A stretch of 64,000 nt of DNA from an uncultured Verrucomicrobiota bacterium (lineage in GTDB: Bacteria > Verrucomicrobiota > Verrucomicrobiia > Limisphaerales > UBA9464). The stretch is from contig CAIJLV010000217.1 in NCBI GenBank assembly GCA_903821635.1, forward strand, positions 1-64,000, in the 5' to 3' direction. Positions 15,979-26,541 of this stretch are shown one piece after another; position 1 is the first letter of the stretch, and the number at the start of each line of letters is the position of its first letter. The translations under genes were made by a program, and so were the position numbers. Under the pieces are notes generated by a model. The model saw only the letters and a list, made by a program, of their open reading frames with translations. It was not told where the DNA came from and ran no database searches.

Positions 15979-16647
15979 TCAGCGGAAGGCTGTTTTGATT
16001 TCGGGCTTGTTGAGTAGGACGATGAGCCAGACGCCCAGCGGGATGCCGAGGCAGCAGCAACAACTGCCGCAGGGGAGCATCACCAAGATCGCCGCGGCGA
16101 AGGCCAGCCCCCACGACTCAAGTTTCATCATCTTCAGCGCCCCGATGAGCATCACGACGTTCAGGCCGATTCCGACCAAGACTTGAACGACGTCGAAAAT
16201 GCCGATCCCGGCGGTCGCCGCGGCTTGCAGTTGCGCCCGGGCATTGTCATCCAGCGGCAGGTTCATCTGCTCAATCAGCTGAATCCAAGTGCCCATGAAG
16301 AAGCCCTTCAGGAACAGCCCGGAGACGGCGAACACCATGCCGGCGATCGCGAAGAAGATGAGGGTGATGGCTGGTGCCTTCAGCGTGCGTCCTGCCGCCT
16401 GTGGATCCGGGACGAGGACCGCGTCCCGTGCGGGGAGGCCGCCGGTTGCCGTTGGTCCTAGTCCGCTGGGGGGTGGCCCGAGCGCCCCGGCAAACTCCGG
16501 GAACTGTTCCAGCGGTTTCCAGCCAGGGTCACCGTCCCGCTCGGCTAGCGAGAAGCGGTTAAGCCGGTTTTCCTGGATCCACTGGTGGACCTGCTCGGCG
16601 GAGATAGGCCCGTATTCCTTTTGATCGGCACCTTGGACGCGATACAT
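15979..16647 (-). CDS. GYF_2 domain-containing membrane protein
   Basis: In this 222-residue protein the first 55 residues form a GYF_2 (DUF4339) domain, with YGPISAEQVHQWIQENRL and a later GDPGWKPLEQFPEF. Such domains are thought to bind peptides. After a short spacer come about three or four hydrophobic helices. The last region has an unusual run of Cys (CGSCCCCLG) at about 200. Such proteins are frequent in Verrucomicrobiota and Planctomycetota, and their role is unknown. It follows the POT transporter by 39 bases and precedes the DUF2752 gene. Confidence 0.8.
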   Translation of the reverse strand: MYRVQGADQKEYGPISAEQVHQWIQENRLNRFSLAERDGDPGWKPLEQFPEFAGALGPPPSGLGPTATGGLPARDAVLVPDPQAAGRTLKAPAITLIFFAIAGMVFAVSGLFLKGFFMGTWIQLIEQMNLPLDDNARAQLQAAATAGIGIFDVVQVLVGIGLNVVMLIGALKMMKLESWGLAFAAAILVMLPCGSCCCCLGIPLGVWLIVLLNKPEIKTAFR

Positions 16648-16686
16648 GGTGGTGAACTGTTAAGTGAAGAGACGAAACGGTGGGGC

Positions 16687-18123
16687 TCAGGCGGGAGTCG
16701 CGGCCGGAGTCGGATTATCGCGGTAACGGTAGAACTTGGCCACGAACACAAACACTGCGGAAACGGCGAACGTCATGCCCGCATAGAGTAAGAAGCGGCC
16801 TGGGGTCACGGAAGAATCACTCGCGCCGTGCCCGCCGCCAAACTGGGTGATCAACGCCACCAAACCATTGCCGGCGGCCACGGTTAGCAGCCAGAAGCTC
16901 ATGATCGTGCTCTTCATGGATTTCGACGCTTGGGTGTAGGCAAACTCCAAGCCGGTGGTCGAGACGAGCACTTCGGCAGTGGTCAGAATCAGGTAAGGTA
17001 ACGCCTGCCAAAGCACGCTGATCTTTTCCCCGGCGACCAAGCGTTGTTGCAGCCACGCGACGGCCACATAGGAAGCGCCTGCAATAAACATCCCGAGCCC
17101 GATGCGGCGCAGCGGCGTGACGAAGCGGCCGCACAAGGGGTAAAGCACACCGGTCAACAGCGGCACCAAAATCATGACCAGCGCCGGGTTGAGCGACTGC
17201 ATCTCTTCGCCGCCGATCGAATAGGTTTCAGTCACTTGGAAGGCGACCATGTCCTTGGCCTGGAGAATCCAAGTAGACGAATGTTGGTCAAACATGGCCC
17301 AAAACGGTGGGATTAGCGCAAAGATGCTTAACACGGGCAAAACCGACTGGGCCGCGCTGACTTCCTCTGCGGAGAAGCGGCTGCGGGCGCCGTCCCAAAA
17401 GGCGCGTCCTGGCTGGCGGTTCGTCAAGGCGGCGAAGAACACGGGGAAAAAGCCGGCGGTGCGGGTTTCGCGGGCGGGCGGCACCATGACGTAACGGTGG
17501 CGCCCCAGCCAAAAGATGAACGTCGCCACGGCCATAAGCACACCCGGAATGCCGAAGGCCCACGCGTAGCCGTATTTTTTGGCGATGAATGGAATGGTCA
17601 GGAACGAGAAAAATGAGCCGAAGTTGATCGAGAAATAAAACGCCGCATACGCCTTCTGGTAGAGCCGCGACTCGCCTTCGCGGAATTGATCGCCCATGAA
17701 GGCCGACACACAGGGCTTGATGCCACCGGCGCCAAACGCAATCAGGCCCAATCCCGCCCCCAGCATCCACGAACGGGCCGAGACACTTTGCGCCAAGTCG
17801 CTCAGGGCCAGCACGCCGTGTCCCGCGCAGTAGAACAGGGAAATCCACAAGATCGTCTTGTAGCGACCCCAAAGCCGATCGGACACATAAGCGCCCAAGA
17901 GCGGCATGAAGTAGTTCGCCATGATGAAGAGGTGAATCCACAGGGTGGCCGTGTCCTTGGTCAGGCCCAAGCCACCACGAACCACTTCTCCGGTGATGTA
18001 ACCGGCTAGGATGCCCTTCATCCCGTAGAAGCTGTAACGCTCGCAGGCTTCGTTACCGACGATGAATTTGACCTGCGGCGGCCAACGGTTGCCAGCGGCA
18101 CTGGCGGGAGCGGGAGAACTCAC
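16687..18123 (-). CDS. POT (PTR2) family proton-dependent oligopeptide transporter
   Basis: This protein has 478 residues and about 12-14 membrane helices. It shows GNEACERYSFYGMKGIL near the start, then YFMPLLGAYVSDRLWGRYKT, and the PTR2 signature FYFSINFGSFFSF (about 155-170), all typical of POT transporters that import di- and tripeptides with protons. No ATG lies before the first conserved motif. A GTG at 18123 gives the best N-terminus. The in-frame region further upstream (to 18297) has no similarity and would need a TTG. The next genes downstream are the GYF_2 and DUF2752 membrane proteins. Confidence 0.88.
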   Translation of the reverse strand: MSSPAPASAAGNRWPPQVKFIVGNEACERYSFYGMKGILAGYITGEVVRGGLGLTKDTATLWIHLFIMANYFMPLLGAYVSDRLWGRYKTILWISLFYCAGHGVLALSDLAQSVSARSWMLGAGLGLIAFGAGGIKPCVSAFMGDQFREGESRLYQKAYAAFYFSINFGSFFSFLTIPFIAKKYGYAWAFGIPGVLMAVATFIFWLGRHRYVMVPPARETRTAGFFPVFFAALTNRQPGRAFWDGARSRFSAEEVSAAQSVLPVLSIFALIPPFWAMFDQHSSTWILQAKDMVAFQVTETYSIGGEEMQSLNPALVMILVPLLTGVLYPLCGRFVTPLRRIGLGMFIAGASYVAVAWLQQRLVAGEKISVLWQALPYLILTTAEVLVSTTGLEFAYTQASKSMKSTIMSFWLLTVAAGNGLVALITQFGGGHGASDSSVTPGRFLLYAGMTFAVSAVFVFVAKFYRYRDNPTPAATPA

Positions 18124-18328
18124 GGGCCAAGCCAGTAACCGGACCGCTGGCGGGCGGCAAGCCTGCGCTGCGGTGACTTGTGAATCCGCTGGTCGCCGCC
18201 CCCAACTTGGTCCGCGCCACCGGAGGCCGGGTCGGCGAAACGCGGGCGCTACGTCGTAGCGCCAGCCATGCCAGACGAGCTCAACGAGGCCGGGCAACCA
18301 TTCCTTCCGGCTGGTGTTGAAACCGTCG

Positions 18329-19195
18329 ATGCCTTACGGTTTGCCCGTGAATTTGAGCTTCCGACTGCCCGTGGCGCTTTGCGTCGCCAGCTTCGTGTTC
18401 ACGCCGTTACTGGCGGTGGAAAATGCCTTGGCCGCCCGGGCCGAAGTCGCCGCCGGGGCGGACGTAATCGACGAGCCGGCCGCGTCGGCCGAGGCCCCGG
18501 TGGCCCAACCGGATCATGCCAATCCCTACCGCCGGCTGACCCTTCGCAACGCCTTTGCCATCAAGCCGCCCCCGCCTCCAGCCCCGGTGTTGCCGCCCCC
18601 GGCCGTGACCAATCCGCCGGTGACGCTGCCGATTTTTGTGACCGGCTTTTCGCTGCTGAAAGGGGTAAAAAAAGTTTATCTCGTCGTGAATCGGCCCGGC
18701 TCCAAGTCCCCAGATTACGTGACGGCCAGTGAAGGGGAGGAATTTGAGGGTTTTCAGGTCATTGAAATTAACCCCCGACAGGAATCGGTGCGCGTGCTCA
18801 ACGCCGGCAACGAGGTGACGCTCAACTTCAAAGACAACGGTATGAAGTCGGTGGCGGGCGGCGCGGGCACGGTCCCTGGCGGCCCCAGCTCGATTCCGGC
18901 CCCGCGGCCTAGTGCTGGCGTGGGGGCGGCCGGGGCGGGGCCGACCATCATCGGGCGCGGTGCCGGCAGCGCGGGAGTGACCGGCAGCGGCGCTAATTTT
19001 GCCCCGGAACCGGTGGAGGTTCGCGGTCGGGGATCGGTCATTACCGGCGGCGCGGCAATGGATGCGACCGCTCCGGCCGGAATCACTCCGGTGCAGTCCG
19101 GTTACGTTGTGCCCGCCGGCGGTTTCCAAAATCAACCGGTGCCGGTTCCACGCACCCGTCCGGCGCCCCCGCCGCCGCCTTTGCCGGGCTTGTAA
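18329..19195 (+). CDS. Proline-rich exported protein, unknown
   Basis: The product has 288 residues. The start is uncertain: ATG at 18329 or GTG at 18347, both giving a signal-like hydrophobic helix. A Pro-rich segment at about 85-105 precedes a small predicted beta domain (about 110-175) with FVTGFSLLKGVKKVYLVVN and VIEINPRQESVRVLNAGNEV, reminiscent of the small domains of GspC/PilP-type secretion proteins. The C-terminal 110 residues are Gly/Pro/Ala-rich and probably disordered. No secretion genes are adjacent, so I give no function. Confidence 0.7.
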   Translation: MPYGLPVNLSFRLPVALCVASFVFTPLLAVENALAARAEVAAGADVIDEPAASAEAPVAQPDHANPYRRLTLRNAFAIKPPPPPAPVLPPPAVTNPPVTLPIFVTGFSLLKGVKKVYLVVNRPGSKSPDYVTASEGEEFEGFQVIEINPRQESVRVLNAGNEVTLNFKDNGMKSVAGGAGTVPGGPSSIPAPRPSAGVGAAGAGPTIIGRGAGSAGVTGSGANFAPEPVEVRGRGSVITGGAAMDATAPAGITPVQSGYVVPAGGFQNQPVPVPRTRPAPPPPPLPGL

Positions 19196-19268
19196 TAACA
19201 TCACGATCCGGCCCCGCCGCGCCGTCTTTGCCCTTGAACGCCGGCGAGGGCTGGGCTCGACTCCGGAG

Positions 19269-19673
19269 GTGTCCCCAATTTTTAAGATTCTGCTCGGGAT
19301 TGGGTTCCTGTTTTTTCTCGCCGGCGGTTGGCTTTGGTTTCGAGCTCAAATTGGATACGAAATAGGGCGGGCCGAGTTTTCGATCCGTTTGTTGGGGCTA
19401 CCGGTTCGCCGAATTCCCTTCACAGATATCCGCCGGGTGGGCACGCCCAAACGGGAGGGAAATTGGCTGGCGACCGAATCGTGGACCAACTCGTGGGATG
19501 TCTCCCATCGCGGTTTGGTGATCCACCGCCAGTCGGGTTGGCGTCGCCGCCTGCTGATCACGCCCACGCACCGCTACGCCTTTCGCCACCAACTCCGCAC
19601 GGCTGTGGCCCAAGCCACGGGTGGAGAAGCGGGCCGCGTCCCACCGCTAGATTCGACGGGTGACGACGAATAA
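19269..19673 (+). CDS. Small membrane-anchored protein, PH-like, unknown
   Basis: The predicted product has about 134 residues. One or two membrane helices (about 3-24) are followed by a beta-rich segment with FSIRLLGLPVRRIPFTDIRR and WRRRLLITPTHRYAFRHQLR, which recalls bacterial PH-type domains (DUF304-like). The start is uncertain: the GTG at 19269 overlaps a GGAGG sequence, and no ATG is well placed. The gene lies between the proline-rich protein and purK on the same strand. Coding is supported by the coherent hydrophobic and beta pattern, not by a firm family match. Confidence 0.55.
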   Translation: MSPIFKILLGIGFLFFLAGGWLWFRAQIGYEIGRAEFSIRLLGLPVRRIPFTDIRRVGTPKREGNWLATESWTNSWDVSHRGLVIHRQSGWRRRLLITPTHRYAFRHQLRTAVAQATGGEAGRVPPLDSTGDDE

Positions 19674-19822
19674 ACGGCCTGCGCACGCATCGGGCTGTCG
19701 GGCTCCCTTTCCGCCTCGGAGCTGCGTCTTTGCCGCGCCCCCCGGAGCCTGCCGCCAAGTGGTCAGCGGGCGACACGACCATTGCCGCCGTGCGGGATTG
19801 CTGCCTAGGCTCGCGGCTTTCA

Positions 19823-20992
19823 ATGGCAGCAGGACCCATTCTTCCCGGCGCCACGCTCGGCGTGCTGGGCAGCGGACAACTTGGCCGGATGTTTACCATC
19901 GCGGCTCGGCAGCTCGGCTACCGCGTCCACATCTATTCGCCCGATTCGGACACGCCGGCGGGGCAGGTGGGGGACGTCGAATGTGTGGCCCCTTACGAGG
20001 ACCTCGACCGTGTGCGTGAGTTCGCCCGCGGCGTGAGCGTGGTGACGTTTGAGTTTGAAAATGTGCCCAGCGCCACTAGTCGAGCCTGCGCTGAAGTCGT
20101 TCCGGTCCGGCCCGAAGGCGAGGTGCTGCACCTGACCCAGCACCGGCTGCGGGAGAAGACTTTCCTCAGTGAGCAAGGCTTCCCAGTCACACCCTTCCGG
20201 CGGATCCGCTCGCTCGCCGAATTGGAGGCTGCCGCCAGTGAACTCGGGCTGCCTGCCGTGCTGAAAACGGCCAGTTTTGGCTACGACGGCAAGGGGCAGC
20301 AGAAACTTCGGGCCGCTACCGAGCTGCCGGTGGCGTTTGCCCAGCTCAACGGGGCCGAAGGCATCTACGAAGCTTGGGTGGACTTTGAAAAAGAGGTCAG
20401 CGTGGTCGCGGCCCGAACGGTAGACGGCCAGTTTGCCGCCTTCCCAGTTTTCGAAAACGCCCACGCCCACCACATCCTCGATGTCACGTTTGCGCCCGCG
20501 GCCATCGCCCCGGAAGTGGAACAGCAAGCCCGGGACTTGGCGCGTGGCATCCTCGAAGCGCTGCACGTCGTGGGCCTGTTGACGGTCGAACTGTTTGTCA
20601 CGCGCGACGGCCGCCTCTTGGTGAACGAACTGGCTCCGCGGACTCACAATTCAGGTCATCTGACCTTGGATGGCTGTGTGACCAGCCAGTTTGAGCAGCA
20701 GTTGAGGGCGGTTTGCGGTTTGCCGTTGGGCTCGACTGAGCTGCGGCAGCCGACCGCCATGGCCAATCTGTTGGGCGACGTCTGGTTGGCCGCTGGCGGC
20801 ACTCCGGACTGGGCCGCTGCGCTCGCGGATCCACGGGTCAAGTTGCACCTCTACGGCAAGGCCAAACCTCGCAAAGGCCGCAAGATGGGTCACCTCACGG
20901 CGACCGGCGCCACCGTGGAGGAAGCGGTGGCCCGTGTGCGCACCGCCCGCGCCCGATTGGCGCACCCGCAGGGGCTGACCTCAGCCGCCTGA
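19823..20992 (+). CDS. purK: N5-carboxyaminoimidazole ribonucleotide synthase (PurK)
   Basis: This 389-residue ATP-grasp enzyme of purine synthesis converts AIR, bicarbonate and ATP to N5-CAIR. It begins GATLGVLGSGQLGRMFTIAA and has the ATP-grasp stretch LPAVLKTASFGYDGKGQQKL. The C-terminal metal/phosphate part contains LLVNELAPRTHNSGHLTLDG. I chose the ATG at 19823, just before the first Rossmann strand. The usual partner purE is not adjacent. The length is normal. Confidence 0.93.
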   Translation: MAAGPILPGATLGVLGSGQLGRMFTIAARQLGYRVHIYSPDSDTPAGQVGDVECVAPYEDLDRVREFARGVSVVTFEFENVPSATSRACAEVVPVRPEGEVLHLTQHRLREKTFLSEQGFPVTPFRRIRSLAELEAAASELGLPAVLKTASFGYDGKGQQKLRAATELPVAFAQLNGAEGIYEAWVDFEKEVSVVAARTVDGQFAAFPVFENAHAHHILDVTFAPAAIAPEVEQQARDLARGILEALHVVGLLTVELFVTRDGRLLVNELAPRTHNSGHLTLDGCVTSQFEQQLRAVCGLPLGSTELRQPTAMANLLGDVWLAAGGTPDWAAALADPRVKLHLYGKAKPRKGRKMGHLTATGATVEEAVARVRTARARLAHPQGLTSAA

Positions 20993-21063
20993 CCAAGCGC
21001 CGGGCGGCGAATGCGGCGTAATTGACGCGGTGCCGCTTCGCCCAAGTGTGGGCCTTCGGGCGA

Positions 21064-24000
21064 TCAGTGGTTGAACACGAATTCCGGCGAATTCAGCAGC
21101 GCCCAGAAGAGGTCTTCCGTAGCCGTTTGCCGGGTGGTGTCCGGGAGCCCGAAGACGGCGGTCGCCACACTGAGTTCGTCCGCGGTGGGCGCCCGATTGA
21201 GCGTGGTGAAGTAGAGTTCGGCGACGACTTCAGCCGGAGGTTTGGAGCTGGCCGCCAGTTGCCGAACGCGCCCGTCGGGGTGGCTGAGCTTCGCCTGAAG
21301 GTTGAGTGAATTCATCAGGTGCAGCGATTGCACGACGCTCATTTGGCGGTCGCGTTCGCAGGGCGGATCGCTGCTCGGATTGGGCCGGCTGAAGGCGTCC
21401 ATGAAGGCGGAATCGATCTTGTAACTCCACGTCTGCATCGCCCGGGTGCCGGGCGCCGTGGCGGCAAAGGAATCGGGCACGCCAGTGGCGTCGTTCACCG
21501 CATCGAGCAATACCTCGGCCGGCAGGCGGCGGCGGTAGGCGCGGGAGAAGTTTTTGGTGTCGCCCAAGTTGGTGTCGTTGGGCGTGGAGCTGAGTTGGTA
21601 GAGCCGTGATTCCAAGACGGTGCGGACGAGGTGTTTCAGGTCGTAACCGTGGGCCGCAAAATCGGCAGCGAGTGCGTCCAGCAAGGGCGGGTTGACGCAC
21701 GGATTGGAGCTGCGGAAGTCATCCACCGGCTCAACCAGACCGCGGCCAAAGAACGTCGCCCAAACCCGGTTCACGGCCGCCCGGGCGAAGAAAGGGTTGT
21801 TGGTCGCCGTCAGCCAAGCGGCTAATTCAACTCGCGGATCCAGGCCGGCCTCTGGCTTCAGGGGCGGACCGTCGGGCGCGCGCGGGGGCATCACTTGGCC
21901 GGTGACCGGATGTTTCACCGCGCCGCCCGGCGCAAAATAGAACGTCTCGCGCCCGGCGGAAATGGGCGGCGACAAACCGGCGCCTTTTTGTTTCACGGGC
22001 CCAAAGAAGGCGGCGAACTGGTAGAAATCGTCCTGGCTCCATTTTTCGTTCGGATGGTGGTGGCACTTGGCGCACTCCAACCGCGTGCCGAGGAAAAGCT
22101 GGCTAAACAGGGTTGTGAGTTCCGGCGGTTCGCGACGGTCGCGATAGACGACGGCTGGCCCGTCGCGGTGGTTCGAACCCTCCACCAGCAGGAGCTCGCG
22201 AACAAACTGATCGTAGGGCTGGTTGGTGCGGAAACTGGCGCGGAGCCATTCATCGAGCGTGAGCACGCTCTTTACGCCAACCCGGTCAGAATTGGGTCGG
22301 AGCAGGTCGGCCCATTTGTTGGCCCAGTAATCCGCGAACTCGGGCCGATCAAGGAGTTGGTCGATCAGGGCGCGTCGTCGGGCTTGGGTTTCCGGCGCGG
22401 GCGCGGCGTGGGTGAGGGCAGGCTTCGACTCACCCGCGACCGCCGCCCCGGTGCCGGCGAGGAAGGTCTTCACTTGGTCTGGAGTGGGCAGCACCCCGAT
22501 CGCGTCCAGCGACGCCCGCCGTAGGAAATCCGCGTCGGAGCTGAGTTCCGAAGGAAATAAACCGAGGCGCTGGAACTGAGCGTAGGCCAATTCATCAATG
22601 AAGTTGTGGCGGGGCAGGCGGGCATACTGCTCGGCGGGCAACTGGCGTTCCGCGGGGACGAGGAGGTGGGCGGCCGCGACCAAGCCCATGAACCGGGCCA
22701 CGATGACTCCTTGACCGGTAATCTTGCCGACGGTCAGTCGGCCCCATTCGTCCACTTGGGCGATTTCCTTGTCGTTGGCTTCGAAGGCGGCCAACCGGGT
22801 CACATCGCGCACCGAACCATCGGAATAAAAGGCCTCCAGTCGCAATCGTTGAGTTGCGCCACGGTGGTAACGCCGCTCACGCGGGAACACCGCCAACCGC
22901 GCCAAAACCGGTTCGTTGGTTTGGGCAAACGCCATGCCTTCCTGAATCCAGCGGTGCAGGACGTGGTGCGTTTCCGAACCGGCCTCGAACCGTTTTCCGC
23001 CCTCGTGCGGCACCTGGCCGAGCGGCTTCTTCAGCAACAGGCTTTCATCCGGCGCCGCCGGGAAGACGCGCCGGCCGCGGGCGTCTTTAACAAGCTCGGC
23101 AAAATCGTGTTTGGGGTCGTAGGAGAAGACGGACAGCTTGAAGCCGTTTTGCCCCTCCGGCTTGGCGTGGCAGGCGCCGGCCGCACACCCCGCGCGCGCT
23201 AGCACCGGCAAGACGTCGCGGCCGAAGCTCAACGGCGCGGGAGCGGTCGATGGGGCAATTTTCACCGGAATCGTCACCACTTGTTGGCCGAAGGTCGCCT
23301 TAACGACGCCTTTGCCGGCGGTCTGGGCGAGGATTTCGCCCGCCGCGCTGATGGTGAACGGGGCCTTCCGGCTGACGCTGAACTTGGCTAGGTCAGTAAC
23401 GTCGTGCTCGAAACCGTCGGCGGTCGTGGCGGTGAGCAGCAGGCGAGTCCGAGGGGCCGCCAACGAAAGGTTCAACGCTTTCGGTTCGGCGACGAGGCCG
23501 GTGATGGGGGTGGCCTTCAGCGAGGCGCGGAGCAGGCGCCGGGAGTTGGCTTCATCGGGCTCGACTGGTTGGGTTTGGGGCGGAGCGGATCGAGCCGGCT
23601 CCCGGCGGTTGGCGGAGCCCGCCTTTACCTTGACCAGCTCTCCCCGGGAGTGGGCGGGCTGCGCTTCAGGCACGCGCGGCCAGTGCCGCTGTTCCTGACC
23701 TTCGCTGTTGAACACTTGCACCGCGCCGTCGTGTCGGCCGATCGCTACGCGTTGGCCGTGGGCGGCGACCGCGAGGCTGAACACCGCGTCTGGCGCGGTG
23801 GCGAGGAGGCGTTCGTCGGCGGTGGCGGAGCTCTGTTCGCCGGTGTGGGGCTTGAGGTTGGTGTAGCGGTAAACGCCGCCCGCTTCGGTCGCGGCAAAGA
23901 TCGCATTGGTGTCGGCGGGCCAAGCCACCGCGTTGATCGCGGCGGAGTGGTTGCCGAGCGTCACCAGTTTTTCGCGGGTGGCGATGTCCCAGACCTTGAG

Positions 24001-25041
24001 TTGACGGTCCGTTCCGCCGCTGACGACTTGGGTGGCATTGGTGTTGAACGCCGCGGCCAAGACCTGCGCGGTGTGGCCTTCCAAGGTGGCGACTTCCTGG
24101 TGGGTCTTGACGTCCCAGACGCGCACCAATCGGTCTCCGCTCGCGGTCACCATGCGCTGGCCATCGGCGCTGAACTGAAGGCTGAACACGGAATCCGCAT
24201 GGGCGCGCCACGAGGCGACGCGTTCGCCGGTGGCTGTATTAAAGAGGCGCACGAAGCCGGACCGCCCGGCTTCGCCATCCCCGGCGGCAAGTGTTTGGCC
24301 ATCGGGCGTGAAAGTAACGGCGGTGACGCGGCCCACCCAGCCGTTCGTCCAGTCGTGAATCCGGCGCAGTGGGGCGATTTCCCACAACGTCACGCGGCGA
24401 AATGCGGCCGTGGCGAGGCGCTTCCCGTCGGGGCTCCAAGCGATGGCCTGAATGACATCAAGGTGGGCCGGAACCGTTTCGGCGGCGGCTTGGTTGGTGG
24501 TTGTCAGGTCGTGCAGTTGCAACGTGCCGCCCTGGCTGGCGGCGAGCCAAGTGTCGCCCGGAGCGAAGGCGAGCGCACCCACGGGTTGGTGGTTGGAGGG
24601 CAGGAGTTGGAGACTTACCGGGGCCGGGGCGGGGCCTTCGTCTGACAACGCGTCCGGGTCCCACGGCAAACCGGCCTTGATCCAAGCGCGCAGAGTTTTT
24701 ACCTGCGCGGCGGGGAGTTGTTTCTTCGGCGGCATGTGCGGATCGGCGTCCGGGGTCAGCGAAGTGACGAGTTTGCTGGCGTCGGGTTTGCCGGGCACGG
24801 CGACTACCCCTTCGGAGCCGCCTTTGAGGACGGCAGCGCGTGAGGTGAGCAGTAGCCCGCCTTTCTTTTTCTCCGGGTTATGGCAGGCGAAGCACTCGTC
24901 GCGCAGCAGGGGCAGGGCTTTGTGCGCCAGCGCGAGATCCCGCGGGCTGGTCCCTGGCGCGGCGGCGGTGACGGGCACCGCGAAGCGCAGCACCAACCAG
25001 GCAAGGGCAAGTCGGGTGGAGATGGAACGGGGCAGCTTCAC
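21064..25041 (-). CDS. WD40 / planctomycete cytochrome C / DUF1549-DUF1553 protein
   Basis: This 1325-residue exported protein combines several modules. A signal peptide (1-27) is followed by a PSCyt1 heme domain with CFACH (50-54), then about six WD40 repeats (150-450). A Big_2-like Ig domain (about 510-595) leads to a second cytochrome-like part with [17 protein letters not shown] (about 618-634), then another Ig-like domain (715-795). PSCyt2/DUF1549 (810-1010) contains [17 protein letters not shown], and DUF1553 (about 1090-1320) ends the protein. These modules typify planctomycete and verrucomicrobial proteins of unknown catalytic role, often suspected in polysaccharide breakdown or redox steps. 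Many relatives pair with DUF1501 proteins; here one lies about 18 kb away. Confidence 0.92.
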   Translation of the reverse strand: MKLPRSISTRLALAWLVLRFAVPVTAAAPGTSPRDLALAHKALPLLRDECFACHNPEKKKGGLLLTSRAAVLKGGSEGVVAVPGKPDASKLVTSLTPDADPHMPPKKQLPAAQVKTLRAWIKAGLPWDPDALSDEGPAPAPVSLQLLPSNHQPVGALAFAPGDTWLAASQGGTLQLHDLTTTNQAAAETVPAHLDVIQAIAWSPDGKRLATAAFRRVTLWEIAPLRRIHDWTNGWVGRVTAVTFTPDGQTLAAGDGEAGRSGFVRLFNTATGERVASWRAHADSVFSLQFSADGQRMVTASGDRLVRVWDVKTHQEVATLEGHTAQVLAAAFNTNATQVVSGGTDRQLKVWDIATREKLVTLGNHSAAINAVAWPADTNAIFAATEAGGVYRYTNLKPHTGEQSSATADERLLATAPDAVFSLAVAAHGQRVAIGRHDGAVQVFNSEGQEQRHWPRVPEAQPAHSRGELVKVKAGSANRREPARSAPPQTQPVEPDEANSRRLLRASLKATPITGLVAEPKALNLSLAAPRTRLLLTATTADGFEHDVTDLAKFSVSRKAPFTISAAGEILAQTAGKGVVKATFGQQVVTIPVKIAPSTAPAPLSFGRDVLPVLARAGCAAGACHAKPEGQNGFKLSVFSYDPKHDFAELVKDARGRRVFPAAPDESLLLKKPLGQVPHEGGKRFEAGSETHHVLHRWIQEGMAFAQTNEPVLARLAVFPRERRYHRGATQRLRLEAFYSDGSVRDVTRLAAFEANDKEIAQVDEWGRLTVGKITGQGVIVARFMGLVAAAHLLVPAERQLPAEQYARLPRHNFIDELAYAQFQRLGLFPSELSSDADFLRRASLDAIGVLPTPDQVKTFLAGTGAAVAGESKPALTHAAPAPETQARRRALIDQLLDRPEFADYWANKWADLLRPNSDRVGVKSVLTLDEWLRASFRTNQPYDQFVRELLLVEGSNHRDGPAVVYRDRREPPELTTLFSQLFLGTRLECAKCHHHPNEKWSQDDFYQFAAFFGPVKQKGAGLSPPISAGRETFYFAPGGAVKHPVTGQVMPPRAPDGPPLKPEAGLDPRVELAAWLTATNNPFFARAAVNRVWATFFGRGLVEPVDDFRSSNPCVNPPLLDALAADFAAHGYDLKHLVRTVLESRLYQLSSTPNDTNLGDTKNFSRAYRRRLPAEVLLDAVNDATGVPDSFAATAPGTRAMQTWSYKIDSAFMDAFSRPNPSSDPPCERDRQMSVVQSLHLMNSLNLQAKLSHPDGRVRQLAASSKPPAEVVAELYFTTLNRAPTADELSVATAVFGLPDTTRQTATEDLFWALLNSPEFVFNH

Positions 25042-25184
25042 GATGGAGATGGCTGAGTGTCACGAATCGGGGCCGGCTGACAACCCCGGTTGCGGGCAGG
25101 AGCCGGGCTTGGGGTTCGCCGACTTCTGGCTTGCGAAGTCGGCCGCATCACGACGACGGTTTTCGGGTTCTCCAGCACATCGTT

Positions 25185-26336
25185 ATGGCCAAGAAACAAC
25201 TTCGCATCGGACTCATCGGCTACAGCTTCATGGGTCGTGCCCACAGCAACGCCTTTCACCAAGTTAACCACTTCTTCCCCTCCAGCTATGAAGTCGTCCC
25301 GCAGGCCGTCTGCGGTCGCGACGCGGCGAAGGTGCAGGAGTTTGCCGACAAGTGGGGCTACAAATCCATCGAGACTGACTGGCGCAAGCTCATCGAGCGC
25401 GACGACATCGACGTCATCGACATCGCCACGCCGAATAACATGCACGCTGAGCAGGCCATCGCTGCCGCCAAGGCTGGCAAGATGATCCTCTGTGAGAAGC
25501 CGCTCGGGCTGAACTCCAAGGAAGCCGAGAAGATGCTCAAGGCCATTGAGAAGGCCGGCGTCGCCAACATGGTTTGGTATAATTACCGCCGTTGCCCCGC
25601 GGTTGTGCTCGCCAAGCAGATCATCGATTCCGGCAAGTTGGGCCGCATTTTCCACTACCGCGCGAACTTCCTCCAAGATTGGACCATCAATGCCGACCTC
25701 CCGCAGGGCGGCACCGGCCTCTGGCGCCTTGATGCCAAGGTCGCCGGTTCTGGCGTCACGGGCGATCTGCTCGCGCATTGCATCGACACCGCCATGTGGC
25801 TCAACGGCGGCATCAAGGACGTCAGCGCCATGACCGAAACCTTCATCAAGGAGCGCAAACACAACCTCACCGGGAAGGTTGAAAAGGTGAGCATCGATGA
25901 CGCCTGCCTGTTCCACTGCCACTTCAACAATGGTTCGCTCGGGCTGTTTGAATCCACCCGCTACGCCCGCGGCCACAAGGCGCTCTATACCTTCGAGGTG
26001 AGCGGCGAGAACATGTCCCTCAAGTGGGACCTGCATGACTTGCACCGCCTCCAAATCTTCGATTACACCGACGAGAGCAAGGAACGCGGCTGGAAGAGTG
26101 TCCATGTCTCCGACGGCGACCATCCCTACTGCGGCAAATGGTGGGTGCCCGGGCTCCAACTGGGTTACGAACACAGCTTTATCCACGCCATGGTTGAGTT
26201 CGTGCAGGGCTTGGAAAGCGGTCAGGGCTGCAAGCCGGACTTCAAGGATGGCCTCGCCACCGATTACGTGGTGGACGCCGTGCTCGCCTCGGCCAAGGCA
26301 AAGAAATGGGTCAAGGTGAAGCAGGTGAAGGCTTAA
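25185..26336 (+). CDS. Gfo/Idh/MocA family oxidoreductase
   Basis: This 383-residue NAD(P)-dependent sugar or inositol dehydrogenase-like enzyme has an N-terminal Rossmann fold with [17 protein letters not shown] (about 7-24). The family motif [12 protein letters not shown] (about 105-116) contains the conserved Lys. The C-terminal substrate domain ends near [20 protein letters not shown]. The ATG at 25185 gives the standard N-terminus. A strong intrinsic terminator follows at 26375-26405. It is divergent from the DUF1549/DUF1553 gene and upstream of the ThuA-domain gene. The substrate is unknown. Confidence 0.93.
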   Translation: MAKKQLRIGLIGYSFMGRAHSNAFHQVNHFFPSSYEVVPQAVCGRDAAKVQEFADKWGYKSIETDWRKLIERDDIDVIDIATPNNMHAEQAIAAAKAGKMILCEKPLGLNSKEAEKMLKAIEKAGVANMVWYNYRRCPAVVLAKQIIDSGKLGRIFHYRANFLQDWTINADLPQGGTGLWRLDAKVAGSGVTGDLLAHCIDTAMWLNGGIKDVSAMTETFIKERKHNLTGKVEKVSIDDACLFHCHFNNGSLGLFESTRYARGHKALYTFEVSGENMSLKWDLHDLHRLQIFDYTDESKERGWKSVHVSDGDHPYCGKWWVPGLQLGYEHSFIHAMVEFVQGLESGQGCKPDFKDGLATDYVVDAVLASAKAKKWVKVKQVKA

Positions 26337-26374
26337 AGCACAGCAATCGGCCGATGCGTTTGGCAAAAATTGCC

Positions 26375-26405
26375 GGCCCGCGCCCAACCCGGCGCGGGCC
26401 TTTTT
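26375..26405 (+). terminator. Intrinsic terminator after the Gfo/Idh gene
   Basis: Two perfect 10-base GC-rich arms (GGCCCGCGCC and GGCGCGGGCC) flank a 6-base loop and are followed directly by TTTTT. It lies 38 bases after the stop codon and fits a Rho-independent terminator well. Confidence 0.9.
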
Positions 26406-26541
26406 GCTGAGGCGGACCGGAATTTCTGGGGTGCCGCCCCACTTGGCCCGGCTGGCCCGAGGTCTAGGATCGCTCAATTTGGGGTCGGCGGTGTCGCGGG
26501 GCTTGCCTCGGGGGCACCGGGTGATTCACTAGCGCGGTTCC

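Noticed and set aside
22160..22185. GGTTCGAACC sequence resembling a tRNA T-loop
   Set aside because: It lies inside the DUF1549 coding region, and no acceptor stem or anticodon arm could be folded around it.
23404..24645. 413-codon plus-strand ORF inside the WD40/DUF1549 gene
   Set aside because: It is opposite a well-supported 1325-residue reading frame. The product is a low-complexity Gly/Arg/Val-rich sequence without motifs.
25038..26477. Long minus-strand ORF (479 codons) opposite the Gfo/Idh gene
   Set aside because: It is fully antisense to a gene with firm family motifs. The long frame results from the strong G/C third-position bias of the plus-strand gene, and its product has no recognisable motif.
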